Origin: a virus
IMG/VR virus record: IMGVR_UViG_3300047666_000274
Location: 1 to 20,461 of that record
Direction: 5' to 3' (one strand)
DNA length: 20,461 nt
In this document: piece by piece, positions 1 to 7,551 of the stretch
Layout of the letters: every line of letters starts with the position of its first letter
Numbering within the stretch: position 1 is the first letter of the stretch
Program-made: the position numbers and the translations under genes
The notes under the pieces: model-generated
Told to the model about the DNA's origin: nothing
Database searches by the model: none
What the model saw: the letters and a program-made list of their open reading frames with translations, nothing else

Positions 1-723
1 TTATTCAGCAGCAGCTTTCGCAGCTTCTTTTTCAGCTTTCGCATCAGCCTTGGCTTTGACAGCAGCTTCACGCTCGGCGATTTTCGCAAGTTTCGCAGCT
101 TCGCGTTCTGTTTTCTTGACAGCAGCAGCTTCGTCACGCTCAACTTTCGCTTTTGCTCGTTCGGCAGCAGCTTCAGTTTTCGCCGATTCAGGATCAGTCA
201 GACCGTGCTTCGTATACCAAGCCGCTTTGCGAGCAATGAACTCTTCCGCAGTTGGTTCGGTGATGGTCATGATGCCTTGTCCAGTCCAGCTATAGACGTC
301 CCACGGCTCTGTGCCTTCTTTTTCAATGACGTCGACAATAGTCATGCCATCAGTGTAGTTCGGCCAGCGATGCGTCCGCCCCTGAGTGCCGTCGTGTTCG
401 CCAGTTTTGGTGATGGTTGAAAACATTTTCTGGTTCGGACGTTTGACCGTCTTCGCCTCAGCCGATTTGGCCAGACCGCGCTCTTTGGGTTCAGCTTTGA
501 CTTTCGGCTTTGTTTCTTTCACTTTCGGTGCTTCAGAAGCTTTGTTGTGGCGCAGGAGCGCTTTCCAAGTCTGAGCAGCACCAGCGGCTTGATCTTTGAA
601 ACCTTTGACTTCTGCCACGTTGAGGCTCACAGCCACTTCATTGCGCAGTACCAAAAGGTCTTCAATTGACAGTTGAGCCAAGTCTGCCTCGGCGTATTCT
701 GTCTCGTTAAAGGTAATGTTCAT
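1..723 (-). CDS. Unknown phage protein with Ala/Lys/Glu-rich tail
   Basis: I do not recognise this 240-residue protein. The chosen start is the ATG at 721-723, which has GGAG 7 nt upstream; the reading frame is open further upstream (to 771), but that start would lie inside a hairpin and has no ribosome site. The N-terminal 60 residues are acidic and probably helical. A central part (about residues 95-175) is rich in Trp, Thr and Gly (HRWPNYTDG, EPWDVYSWTGQG) and looks like a small folded domain. The last 65 or so residues are almost entirely Ala, Lys and Glu, a long charged helix or histone-like tail that could bind nucleic acid, but this is inference. The TAA stop lies at bases 1-3, so the gene is complete. 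It follows the reductase gene after a hairpin that may end or attenuate transcription. Confidence 0.75.
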   Translation of the reverse strand: MNITFNETEYAEADLAQLSIEDLLVLRNEVAVSLNVAEVKGFKDQAAGAAQTWKALLRHNKASEAPKVKETKPKVKAEPKERGLAKSAEAKTVKRPNQKMFSTITKTGEHDGTQGRTHRWPNYTDGMTIVDVIEKEGTEPWDVYSWTGQGIMTITEPTAEEFIARKAAWYTKHGLTDPESAKTEAAAERAKAKVERDEAAAVKKTEREAAKLAKIAEREAAVKAKADAKAEKEAAKAAAE

Positions 724-752
724 ATCATTTCTCCATTTATCTGATATCAAAA

Positions 753-806
753 GTTGCCTCAGTTTGGGCATAGTTAAACCTAACTTATTCCCATATCCGA
801 GGCAAC
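753..806 (-). terminator. Long hairpin between nrdJ and the next gene, possible terminator
   Basis: GTTGCCTC (753-760) and GAGGCAAC (799-806) form a perfect 8-bp inverted repeat. The 38-nt interior can fold further: TGGG/CCCA, then ATAGTTA/TAACTTAT with a bulge, closing on a short AACC loop. Read on the minus strand the last arm is followed by TTTT, as in a weak intrinsic terminator. It sits 33 bases after the nrdJ stop and 30 bases before the start of the next gene, so it could instead be an attenuator or an mRNA-stabilising structure. Confidence 0.5.
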
Positions 807-838
807 CCTTAATTGTCCAGTAAAGACAAATAGTTTAG

Positions 839-2704
839 TTAGTCTGCACAGGCACCAGTTTTTCTGCCGAACTCGTCTAAAGTACAGGACCCACCAGTAT
901 CTTCAACTTGAACATCCTCATCAGCAGATTTGATAGGCTCGTCGTAGTTACCTGCTGGACGATACGTTGTCAAACCTTTGGCACCATTTTCCCAAGCAGA
1001 CATATAGATGTTCTTGAACTCGTCGTATGGGAAGTCAGAAGGAACGTTGCACGTCTTAGAGACTGCGCTGTCGCTCCACTTTTGGGCAGTACACAGAACG
1101 GCTACGTGTTCATCAGCAGTGATGTTTCCATTAGTTACAGTGCGACCCTTATGCCCAAGAACAGCAACGCCGTAGTCAGGTATCTCTACTGTCTGAACAC
1201 CAGATGTCATGATGACATTACGTTTCTGCTTGTAGGCAATAACAGGTTCTACACCAGACGATACGTTGTCAGCGTAAAGCGAGATAGTACCAGTCGGCGC
1301 AATGCTAGTCAAGTGACTGTTGCGAATACCATGCTTTTTGATGAGATCGATAGTTTCTGGCCAAAGAGTACTGACAAACTTTGAAGCAAGATAACGAGTC
1401 TCATCATATAGTGGGAAAGCACCTTTTTCACCAGCGAGAAGAGCTGATGCCTGATAACAGTGATTCGCAATGAACTCACCAAGACGATCTTGAAATTCAA
1501 TGAATCCAGGAGTTCCGTAGGGCATACCCATAGCTTCGAGAGCGTTTGCTAGACCAGTTTGACCGAGACCCATGCGACGTTTCAAGTGAGCTTCTAGACG
1601 TTGCTCAGGAAGAGGGTAGCGGCTCCGATCAATTACGTTATCCATAGCGCGCACAACGTTCGGAATATCTTTTGCAAGAAGTTCCCAATCGAAAGCCCAT
1701 GAACCATCAGGTGTTTTGTAAAGATATTTAACCGCGTTGAATGAACCCAAGAGGCAAGCACCATAGGGAGGAAGAGGTTGTTCACCGCATGGGTTAGTCG
1801 CTGCAATTTTCTCACAATAGTACAGGTTGTTCATCTCGTTGATGCGATCAATGAACAGGACTCCAGGTTCTGCCCAATCGTAGGTGCCACGCATGATCAT
1901 GTCCCACAAAGCACGAGCATTGACTTCGCGGTAATTAACACCGTTAAATTTCAATGTGAACATACTGTCTGATTTGACAGCTTCCATCAATTCGTCAGTT
2001 ACAGCGACTGATAAGTTGAAACCTCGGAGAGGACGCATATCCCAAGGAATATTTGGATCACTTACCTGTTTTGCACGAATGAACTCTTCAATATCAGGGT
2101 GATCACACCGGATAACCATCATTTGTGCGCCGCGACGATTACCTGCTGATGAAGTGGCTTTGCAGATTGCATCATAGATACCAGCAAACATCATAGGACC
2201 ATCTGTGGTTGAGTCTACACCCTTGATGATATCACCTGATGGTCGCAATGTTGAGAAGTCATAACCAACCCCACCTCCCTGTCGCATAGTCGTAGCTGCC
2301 AACTTAGCTACGTCCATGATGCTTTCTGGAGCGAAGCCCTTGTGGTTAGAGAATTTGAAAACAGTCATGTCCCCAACAAGAGAGTCGATGTATTGTTTGC
2401 GCTCTTCACCAGTGGGGCCATCAACGAAGCTGTCATGGATTGTCGGCATGACAAAGCAATTGAACAGAGTTACATTCTTTAGAGAACCTGCTCCAGCTTG
2501 CACTCGACCAGGAGGCCTGAACCGCTGATCCATAGTGCATTCTCGAAATGCCATATAATGTTCGTGATTGTCTTGAAGAAAAGCAGCTACTCGATTCGTC
2601 GCTTCTCTGTAGTCTTCGTTTTTGCCTCGGTATTTTTCTGCACCGACAGCATCGCAGTGTGGGTTTTGTGGACCAACCATTCGTCGTTTCTCCTGAGTTC
2701 GCAT
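839..2704 (-). CDS. nrdJ: Class II (adenosylcobalamin-dependent) ribonucleotide reductase
   Basis: Reduces ribonucleotides to deoxyribonucleotides using a cobalamin-generated thiyl radical, supplying DNA precursors for phage replication. Seen in the 621-residue product: redox Cys83 (FNCFVMP), the finger-loop NPCGE with radical Cys306 and Glu308, and Cys317 eleven residues later, the same +11 spacing as Cys408/Cys419 of the Lactobacillus enzyme. Also present are APTGTIS (nucleotide phosphate binding) and Cys607/Cys619 near the C-terminus, which probably form the shuttle pair, though their spacing is wider than usual. There is no N-terminal ATP-cone, and the protein is short compared with bacterial NrdJ. 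The ATG at 2704 has a modest AAAAGG site; an in-frame ATG at 2680 (residue 9) has AGGAG 9 nt upstream and may be the true start (613 residues). It lies 3 bases after the helicase stop, in the same operon. No thioredoxin-like partner is in the window. Confidence 0.95.
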   Translation of the reverse strand: MRTQEKRRMVGPQNPHCDAVGAEKYRGKNEDYREATNRVAAFLQDNHEHYMAFRECTMDQRFRPPGRVQAGAGSLKNVTLFNCFVMPTIHDSFVDGPTGEERKQYIDSLVGDMTVFKFSNHKGFAPESIMDVAKLAATTMRQGGGVGYDFSTLRPSGDIIKGVDSTTDGPMMFAGIYDAICKATSSAGNRRGAQMMVIRCDHPDIEEFIRAKQVSDPNIPWDMRPLRGFNLSVAVTDELMEAVKSDSMFTLKFNGVNYREVNARALWDMIMRGTYDWAEPGVLFIDRINEMNNLYYCEKIAATNPCGEQPLPPYGACLLGSFNAVKYLYKTPDGSWAFDWELLAKDIPNVVRAMDNVIDRSRYPLPEQRLEAHLKRRMGLGQTGLANALEAMGMPYGTPGFIEFQDRLGEFIANHCYQASALLAGEKGAFPLYDETRYLASKFVSTLWPETIDLIKKHGIRNSHLTSIAPTGTISLYADNVSSGVEPVIAYKQKRNVIMTSGVQTVEIPDYGVAVLGHKGRTVTNGNITADEHVAVLCTAQKWSDSAVSKTCNVPSDFPYDEFKNIYMSAWENGAKGLTTYRPAGNYDEPIKSADEDVQVEDTGGSCTLDEFGRKTGACAD

Positions 2705-2707
2705 TTG

Positions 2708-3952
2708 TTACCTTTTCATTCTAACGACAGCTACATCATCTGCTGCTCTGGTTATCGCAGTATAGAGCCACCGCCATTTATCTTTGCGGAAGCAATTACT
2801 CTCGTCGAAGACGCAAACGCTGCGCCATTGTGAACCTTGTGATTTGTGACAAGTCAACCCATATCCATAGGCAAATTCTTGAGCTTCTCGCTTTTCATAC
2901 CAAGCGAGTTTTTCTTCTGTTCCTAGGAAATGGTGTTCGTGGGCTGATATCTCTATTGAGGCCATATTGTCTTCTGGGTGCATAGACATAAACACTTTTT
3001 GGTCTAAGACCGCAGTGACATCAGATACCTCGAAGATAGCCCCGTTTAACAACCCTAGTTCACTATTGTTTCTAAGGCAAACTAATCTGTCACCGATCAC
3101 AGGGTATTTATCTTCAATCCCTTTTAGCTGACGAAGTTTGTTGTTAGTGAGACGCCGTGTGGTATTCTTACCTACAAGAATCTGATCAAAAGAAAGCATT
3201 GTTTCAGGCTCTAATTTTGTTCCCTCTGGGTAGACCGCGCAATTATCACCGTAGTCACCGATTGTCAAAGCTATCTGGTTACGAGTCTCTGTTGCCATAC
3301 GGATGATAGGGCTTTCACCAGCTTGTCTGTGGATATCTGTAAGCATGACATCTGGCTTTACGTTCTCAGTGAAGAACCCAGCACCGCCGACTGGAGGTAG
3401 TTGTGCAGGATCGCCCAAAACGAGGACAGGAACACCAAAAGACAGAAGGTCTTTGCCCATGCGCTCATCGACCATAGAGCATTCATCAATGATAATAAGG
3501 GCGGCTTGACGTATTTCACTTTCAGTGTTCAACACGAAAAATGGTTGTTCTGAATTATCGCTCTCGGCTTTCACATCTGATCGAAGACGTCGCACTTTTG
3601 GGTGATCATCTATGAAATCAGCTTTCAAGTTTGCTGCTGATAATTCTTTGATTAAGTTCTCTAGTTCTAGTTCGAGCTGAACTAATCTTACACGACTTTT
3701 GTCTCTGCTGTGATAGATCAAGCTGTGGATAGTACAGGCGTTTTCGCAACCTTTTGATCGCAGGACGTGAGCGGCTTTGCCTGTGTAAGCTGCGAATATA
3801 ACTTCGCCATCGATTCCTTCGGCTAGGTGTTTTGCAAGTGTGGTCTTACCTGTTCCTGCATACCCAAAGAAGCGGAAAACTTGGGTATCTCCATAGTTTA
3901 TCCACTCGTTAACTTTACTTAGAGCATCGTTTTGTTGGTCATCAAATTTCAT
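2708..3952 (-). CDS. Dda/RecD2-like superfamily 1 DNA helicase
   Basis: ATP-driven 5'-3' type (SF1B) helicase, probably acting at phage replication forks or in recombination. The 414-residue protein shows a Q-motif-like QQNDAL (6-11), Walker A GYAGTGKTT (30-38), Walker B IIIDECSM (153-160), motif III LGDPAQLPP (179-187), a late TCHKSQGSQW (367-376) as in RecD/Dda proteins, and TAITRA (398-403, the arginine-finger motif VI). A charged, probably helical insert (about residues 85-135) lies between motifs Ia and II. Length is close to T4 Dda (439), so this is a compact phage helicase without the N-terminal extension of RecD2. The start ATG has AGGGGG upstream. Placed between the SSB-like gene and nrdJ, it fits a replication operon. 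The family call is firm; the exact role in the phage is inferred. Confidence 0.93.
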   Translation of the reverse strand: MKFDDQQNDALSKVNEWINYGDTQVFRFFGYAGTGKTTLAKHLAEGIDGEVIFAAYTGKAAHVLRSKGCENACTIHSLIYHSRDKSRVRLVQLELELENLIKELSAANLKADFIDDHPKVRRLRSDVKAESDNSEQPFFVLNTESEIRQAALIIIDECSMVDERMGKDLLSFGVPVLVLGDPAQLPPVGGAGFFTENVKPDVMLTDIHRQAGESPIIRMATETRNQIALTIGDYGDNCAVYPEGTKLEPETMLSFDQILVGKNTTRRLTNNKLRQLKGIEDKYPVIGDRLVCLRNNSELGLLNGAIFEVSDVTAVLDQKVFMSMHPEDNMASIEISAHEHHFLGTEEKLAWYEKREAQEFAYGYGLTCHKSQGSQWRSVCVFDESNCFRKDKWRWLYTAITRAADDVAVVRMKR

Positions 3953-3975
3953 TGTTGGGCCCCCTAAAGAAGTTC

Positions 3976-4004
3976 GGAGGGCAGCGTTGGGAGCGCCACC
4001 CTCC
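3976..4004 (-). other. GC-rich hairpin between ssb-like and helicase genes
   Basis: GGAGGG (3976-3981) and CCCTCC (3999-4004) pair, followed after a symmetrical CA/CA internal loop by GCG/CGC around a 7-nt loop. It lies entirely in the 79-base gap, 24 bases before the helicase start and just ahead of its AGGGGG ribosome site. No T-run follows on the minus strand, so I read it as an mRNA processing, stability or translation-control structure rather than a terminator. Confidence 0.45.
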
Positions 4005-4031
4005 AGTGATATACCGTTTAGTCAGCCCGAC

Positions 4032-4892
4032 CTAGAACGGCATATCATCGTCGGTGTCTGCACCCGAGCCACCACTCGAGGAGTCACCCGACCCCTGATC
4101 CGTGACCTTACCTTCAGTTTCAGTGGCCGCTTTGACCAATCCACCTTCGATCATTTCACGGAATTCACGTGCCGCAGTCAGCATCAACATACCAGCTTCA
4201 TCTGGCTTGATAAGAGAACTGATCCAAGTATCTCCAAACGGACGGATCAACAAGTTGAAGAAACTCTTGCCTTTCGCAGTTTGTTTAGTGGTTGATACTT
4301 TTGCACGGTTAGCCATCAAAGGTGGAGCACCCTTGATCGTATACATAGAAGTCCACCAGTCTTTCTGCACTTTGATCTTAGTGCTAGAGAATGGAAGAAC
4401 ACAATACCCGACGGTCTCTGTTCCAGTTTCATCAAGGATAAGACAATAAACATAGTGTGTTTCTATCAAATCCATACCTTCTGGAGTTTTGAACGGCATA
4501 CGTTTTCCATCTGCATCTGCCGGAGGAATTCGTGACCCACCATTTTTCTTGAGCACTGCCAGGACAATAGCAGAACCATCTTCGTGTGAATCACCGCGAC
4601 CACCGCCTTTGGTACGGGGAACCCATTCAGCCCAAAGGTGGTCTTTGTGGATAGGCTGCACGATGAAAGGTTGCTGTACGACTTCACCGGTCACAGAGTT
4701 CACAAGATCACCTGATTTGATGTTGTTGTCCTCGTCCTCAACCAAAACTGAGTTGCTTTGCATAACAGAGATAAACGGAATGGAAAGGTCTGTGACTTTT
4801 ACGCCTTCAAAACCTTCGTGTTTTGCATCACCGTAGTCGTAATTGCCGACTGCTTGTGTTTTTTCTTCAGCTTTCGCTACTTCTTTTGCCAT
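4032..4892 (-). CDS. Probable single-stranded DNA-binding protein with SSB-type acidic tail
   Basis: The 286-residue product ends in a Gly/Ser/Asp linker and the tip DDDMPF, almost the same as the DDDIPF tip by which bacterial SSB proteins recruit replication and repair partners. The body (about residues 30-235) is mixed beta-strand and helix with many Trp/Phe/Tyr and Lys residues (for example KVQKDWWTSMYTIKG and KGKSFFNLLIRPFG), fitting a nucleic-acid binding fold, but I do not see a standard bacterial OB-fold SSB sequence. Its neighbours are a helicase on each side of the module and nrdJ, which supports a role coating ssDNA at the fork. The start ATG has AAGGA 9 nt upstream. Function is inferred mainly from the tail and context; a recombination-mediator or other DNA-binding role is the main alternative. 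Confidence 0.7.
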   Translation of the reverse strand: MAKEVAKAEEKTQAVGNYDYGDAKHEGFEGVKVTDLSIPFISVMQSNSVLVEDEDNNIKSGDLVNSVTGEVVQQPFIVQPIHKDHLWAEWVPRTKGGGRGDSHEDGSAIVLAVLKKNGGSRIPPADADGKRMPFKTPEGMDLIETHYVYCLILDETGTETVGYCVLPFSSTKIKVQKDWWTSMYTIKGAPPLMANRAKVSTTKQTAKGKSFFNLLIRPFGDTWISSLIKPDEAGMLMLTAAREFREMIEGGLVKAATETEGKVTDQGSGDSSSGGSGADTDDDMPF

Positions 4893-4924
4893 TTGGGCTA
4901 TTCCTTAGGTCGTTAGAGTTTGAT

Positions 4925-4948
4925 GGGACTTTATATTCTGGCAGTCCC
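4925..4948 (-). other. Hairpin in the leader of the ssb-like gene
   Basis: A perfect 6-bp inverted repeat GGGACT/AGTCCC with a 12-nt AT-rich loop, 32 bases upstream of the start codon. The 180-base gap 4893-5072 contains this hairpin and three very short minus-strand reading frames (8, 16 and 9 codons) laid nearly end to end. Nothing else recognisable is there. Confidence 0.4.
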
Positions 4949-5007
4949 TGGACCAGTAGTATAACTGAGAGGACGATTAGGCCTCCATTCGTTTCTCACT
5001 TAACATG

Positions 5008-5058
5008 TCAATTCATGTCCGCCTTTTTGATCAGCGCCTTACGCAAGAGAAATTGCAT
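5008..5058 (-). CDS. Possible 16-residue leader peptide upstream of the ssb-like gene
   Basis: ATG at 5056-5058 with GGAG 8 nt upstream, reading MQFLLRKALIKKADMN then TGA. It is basic and amphipathic. A 9-codon frame (MLSEKRMEA) follows within a few bases of its stop. It lies in the gap between the 182-residue protein gene and the ssb-like gene, where a translated leader could control the downstream gene. It is so short that chance is a real possibility. Confidence 0.2.
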   Translation of the reverse strand: MQFLLRKALIKKADMN

Positions 5059-5072
5059 ACTTCATGCTCCAG

Positions 5073-5621
5073 TTATTCCTTCACCTTGGCAACTCGTTGG
5101 CGGAAAATACCAAAGGTATCTCTGGGTAATTCTACGCCTTCCCCGAGTTGCTCTTTCACCCATGCGTTGAGAGTTGCATGGTGAACGGTATGATTTTCTT
5201 TCACAACCAAAGGCAACTTGCGACGCCTTAGATCTGCTGCGAATTTCTTAAATGCTTTGTCTTCTCCTTTAGAAAACTCAACAATAATTTGACGTTTCGG
5301 AAGATTTCCGTATCCGTTTGCATCCAACCAGTTAATAGCAGGAACACGTTTGTCACCAGCGATAGAGGAACGGATGTCTTCTTTAACTTCGAGTATCCGG
5401 CCATCTTTGAGAGTAAGTTTACCGTTCATGCCTTCTGTAGCGGCTGGAATTCGTTGCTCGGCGATATCTTTGCGAGCATCTTTAGCTTTTTCGAGAGCTG
5501 TCTCAAGCTCTAGTATTAACGCATCTGATTCTTGTAGTTCATCTGCGAGTTGCATCAACACAACTTCAAGATTTCCAGGAATAGCATCATCTTTGAATGC
5601 GGCGTATGGGTCATCTGTCAT
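5073..5621 (-). CDS. Unknown phage protein with coiled-coil N-terminal part
   Basis: A 182-residue protein I cannot assign. Residues 1-60 are acidic and heptad-like (LADELQESDALILELETALEKA), a likely coiled coil. The rest is basic with a compact mixed fold: INWLDANGYGNLPKRQIIVEF, a Lys/Arg cluster DLRRRKLPLV (about 133-142) and a C-terminal segment rich in Leu, Arg and Pro. The basic second half would suit DNA or RNA binding and the first half oligomerisation; both are inferences. Start ATG 5619-5621 has AAGGA 7 nt upstream, at the foot of a hairpin. It sits between an unknown small protein and the ssb-like gene in the replication module and has its own promoter-like element upstream (5651-5683). 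Confidence 0.8.
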   Translation of the reverse strand: MTDDPYAAFKDDAIPGNLEVVLMQLADELQESDALILELETALEKAKDARKDIAEQRIPAATEGMNGKLTLKDGRILEVKEDIRSSIAGDKRVPAINWLDANGYGNLPKRQIIVEFSKGEDKAFKKFAADLRRRKLPLVVKENHTVHHATLNAWVKEQLGEGVELPRDTFGIFRQRVAKVKE

Positions 5622-5630
5622 GGTTATATC

Positions 5631-5663
5631 CTTGGGCTGTTAGTTTGCTCAACTTAGCCCAAG
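5631..5663 (-). promoter_or_regulatory. Hairpin abutting the ribosome site of the 182-residue protein gene
   Basis: CTTGGGCT (5631-5638) and AGCCCAAG (5656-5663) are a perfect 8-bp inverted repeat with a 17-nt spacer that contains a smaller AGTT/AACT pairing. On the minus strand its 3' arm runs directly into the AAGGA ribosome site. If transcribed in full it could hide that site; as DNA it could be a palindromic operator overlapping the predicted -10 of the promoter-like element at 5651-5683. Confidence 0.4.
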
Positions 5664-5683
5664 TGGCCGCAGGTGACAACATC
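5651..5683 (-). promoter_or_regulatory. Promoter-like element E2 (phage promoter family)
   Basis: On the minus strand: GATGTTGTCACCT, then TAAGTT, placed so that TTGTCA and TAAGTT are 17 bases apart like a -35/-10 pair. It matches the element at 7516-7548 at both ends and also shares CC and TTGGG in the spacer. The end of the element (5682-5683) overlaps the stop of the upstream 112-residue gene. A transcript would start near 5644, about 23 bases before the start codon. Confidence 0.45.
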
Positions 5684-6020
5684 AAAATATCTTTGAGACA
5701 ATCTCAGTGTACTCTCCATGTCGTCCGCTCCATTGTAAGAACTTCACTCTACCTTCATTGTAATGAGCAGCGACAGCGGTAGATATTCCTATTAATCCCG
5801 GATTACCAATAAGAAGAAGGAAGTCATCGTCGTTGAATCCAGACAGCTTATTGTGGATATTACCGAGAATAAGTTCAGGGTTGAAAGGGTGAGCAGAAGG
5901 AGAGAGGACATAGACAATATTCCCCCACCTTTCGGCTTTGAAAATTGAAGGGAAGCGTGGAACTAACTCACGCTTATCCCCATCAAATTTCATCTGTTGT
6001 TGAATTGCAAATACAGTCAT
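5682..6020 (-). CDS. Unknown small conserved-type phage protein
   Basis: A 112-residue protein of unknown function. The frame is open further upstream (to 6119) inside the helicase gene, but the ATG at 6018-6020, 4 bases after the helicase stop, gives the sensible start (MTVFAIQQQMKFD) by translational coupling. It reads as a small alpha/beta domain: a first strand, VYVLSPSAHPF, then FNDDDFLLLIGNPGLIGISTAVAAHYNEGRVKFLQW. The last part resembles a family of short proteins seen next to phage replication helicases, though no function is known to me. No TM segment or metal-binding motif. A partner or regulator of the adjacent helicase is possible but unproven. Confidence 0.75.
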   Translation of the reverse strand: MTVFAIQQQMKFDGDKRELVPRFPSIFKAERWGNIVYVLSPSAHPFNPELILGNIHNKLSGFNDDDFLLLIGNPGLIGISTAVAAHYNEGRVKFLQWSGRHGEYTEIVSKIF

Positions 6021-6024
6021 GAGA

Positions 6025-7494
6025 TTAGATCCATTCTTTCCATTTGTCGCCTTGGATTTCCACTGCGACGTCTCTTTTGTTTCTGAGATTGTCAACAATG
6101 TGGTTATCAACAGTATCATTGGCTACGATGTCAATATAGTTCACTGGATGCTCGTCCATTCCAGCGCGGTGGCATCGGTCTTCAGATTGCAGTCTGTCAA
6201 TCAGGCGGAAGCTGTTAGAGTAGTAGACCATGTTTTTCGCTTGAGTTAGAGTGAGTCCTGGTCCACCCTTCTGGGCTGTTCCAACAAACCATTGAGCGTC
6301 TCCAGCTTGGAAAGCTAGTTTATTACGCTCGGCAGTATCATCATCAACTGATCCATCGTAACGCACAGCGTCTTTGCCCAAGAGGTCCATCAGTTGGTCC
6401 ACGTCGTGGGTGAACCGCGCCCATACAATAGTCGGTTGAAATGTCTGATCACGGATATCTTCCATGACTGTCAATCGAGGATTCTTTTCAGAGAACATGT
6501 GAACTGGTTCGTCTTCACCGACAGGAACATAGTTACAAGCGATCTGTTGAAGTCGAAGCAGTTTAACGATTGGAAGTTCAGCGGTGATAACCTCTTCACC
6601 AATTTCAATCATGAGTTCTTCATCAAGTTCTTTGTATGCTGCTTTCTGAGCAGGGCTCATATCAAAATAACGCTTGGAGTATAGTTTCGGAGGAAGATCA
6701 AGCACATCGTCTTTAAGTACGCGATCCGTTATTTCAGTCAACCACTTACGCAGCAGATCAATGTTCTGGTACTCGATAAGCTTGTCATACCCAGGATCGT
6801 AACCGTGCAGTTTCTGGCAATCAGCGCGGGTGAACCATCGCCCAAAGAACTGACGAAACTCTACTGATCCGTGGATTCCTTTGTTTTTCCAGAAGTACTC
6901 GTCAAGGAAACGAATTTGACTATAGAGGTCGAATGGTCCGACAGCCACGGGAGTTCCGGTAAGGATACGGCGATAGTCAGCATATTTGCCAGAAGCGACA
7001 ACTGACTTGGTACGTTTCGCGTTGGGAGCTTTGACATTGTGGGCTTCGTCAAGGACATACAAGCATTTCCGCTTCTTTAGAAATTTCCAAACAAAGTCCT
7101 TTCCTTCTTTTGTCATGAACGCATTGTAGCTGATGAGAAGAACAGCGAGACCGTCCCATTGAATCAGAGCTTCCATAGATCGCTTGTGAGCTTTGGTGTT
7201 TTTCTTGGCTGTGAGAAATACTGATACCATAGTGTCGAACACATACTCTGGAGGCATATGCTTTGGAATTTCATCTGTGTTCCAGTTGCGTTCAACCCCA
7301 GGAGGAGCAACAACTACTAAAGCATCTATCTTTTTGTTTTCGTACAGAAAGCAAGCTGTGTCAATAATAGGCTTTGTTTTTGCAGTTCCCTGCTCCCAAA
7401 GTAAACCCCATGACTTTTGCTCTACGTGTTCTGCGAGGTGACTGAGTTGATGATCAAACGGCTTGACTGTGTGAGGGTAATCTTTGATATCCAT
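6025..7494 (-). CDS. SNF2-type (SF2) DNA helicase/translocase
   Basis: ATP-dependent DNA translocase or helicase, likely used in phage replication or recombination. Seen in the 489 residues: PFDHQ Q-motif-like start (12-16), motif I EQGTAKTK (34-41), motif Ia VVAPPGVERNW, DEAH box (149-152), TGTP motif III (179-182), then the second RecA-like domain with GGPGLTLTQA and QSEDRCHRAG (436-445; arginine finger region, as in SNF2 proteins). Motif I has Ala38 where GTGKT normally has Gly, while the Lys39 and Thr40 that hold phosphate and magnesium are kept. Start ATG 7492-7494 has a strong AAGGAG site 5 nt upstream and a promoter-like element just beyond. It is the first gene of the replication module and is followed 4 bases on by the 112-residue gene. 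Confidence 0.93.
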   Translation of the reverse strand: MDIKDYPHTVKPFDHQLSHLAEHVEQKSWGLLWEQGTAKTKPIIDTACFLYENKKIDALVVVAPPGVERNWNTDEIPKHMPPEYVFDTMVSVFLTAKKNTKAHKRSMEALIQWDGLAVLLISYNAFMTKEGKDFVWKFLKKRKCLYVLDEAHNVKAPNAKRTKSVVASGKYADYRRILTGTPVAVGPFDLYSQIRFLDEYFWKNKGIHGSVEFRQFFGRWFTRADCQKLHGYDPGYDKLIEYQNIDLLRKWLTEITDRVLKDDVLDLPPKLYSKRYFDMSPAQKAAYKELDEELMIEIGEEVITAELPIVKLLRLQQIACNYVPVGEDEPVHMFSEKNPRLTVMEDIRDQTFQPTIVWARFTHDVDQLMDLLGKDAVRYDGSVDDDTAERNKLAFQAGDAQWFVGTAQKGGPGLTLTQAKNMVYYSNSFRLIDRLQSEDRCHRAGMDEHPVNYIDIVANDTVDNHIVDNLRNKRDVAVEIQGDKWKEWI

Positions 7495-7515
7495 GTTTGC
7501 TCCTTTTCTAATTGC

Positions 7516-7548
7516 ACGTTAACCCAAACGGGTAAAGGTGACAACATC
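7516..7548 (-). promoter_or_regulatory. Promoter-like element E1 upstream of the SNF2 helicase
   Basis: Minus-strand GATGTTGTCACCT with TAACGT 17 bases after TTGTCA. Thirteen bases are identical to the element at 5671-5683, and the CC and TTGGG-Y-TAA positions in the spacer also match. The predicted transcript would begin near 7509 and carry only the AAGGAG ribosome site before the ATG at 7494, a typical arrangement. The 9-bp repeat cluster starts 3 bases upstream of it, so the repeats could be binding sites for a regulator of this promoter. Confidence 0.5.
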
Positions 7549-7551
7549 TTT

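Noticed and set aside
908-1384. 158-codon plus-strand ORF opposite nrdJ, and other plus-strand ORFs across the window
   Set aside because: They lie opposite well-supported minus-strand genes, have no ribosome sites or recognisable domains, and their composition mirrors the real gene.
2705-2800. Cobalamin riboswitch before nrdJ
   Set aside because: The gene starts 3 bases after the helicase stop, leaving no leader, and no B12-box-like sequence was seen.
5682-6119. Longer 145-codon version of the 112-residue protein starting inside the helicase gene
   Set aside because: The extra residues are read from helicase coding sequence in another frame, and the internal ATG right after the helicase stop is a better start.
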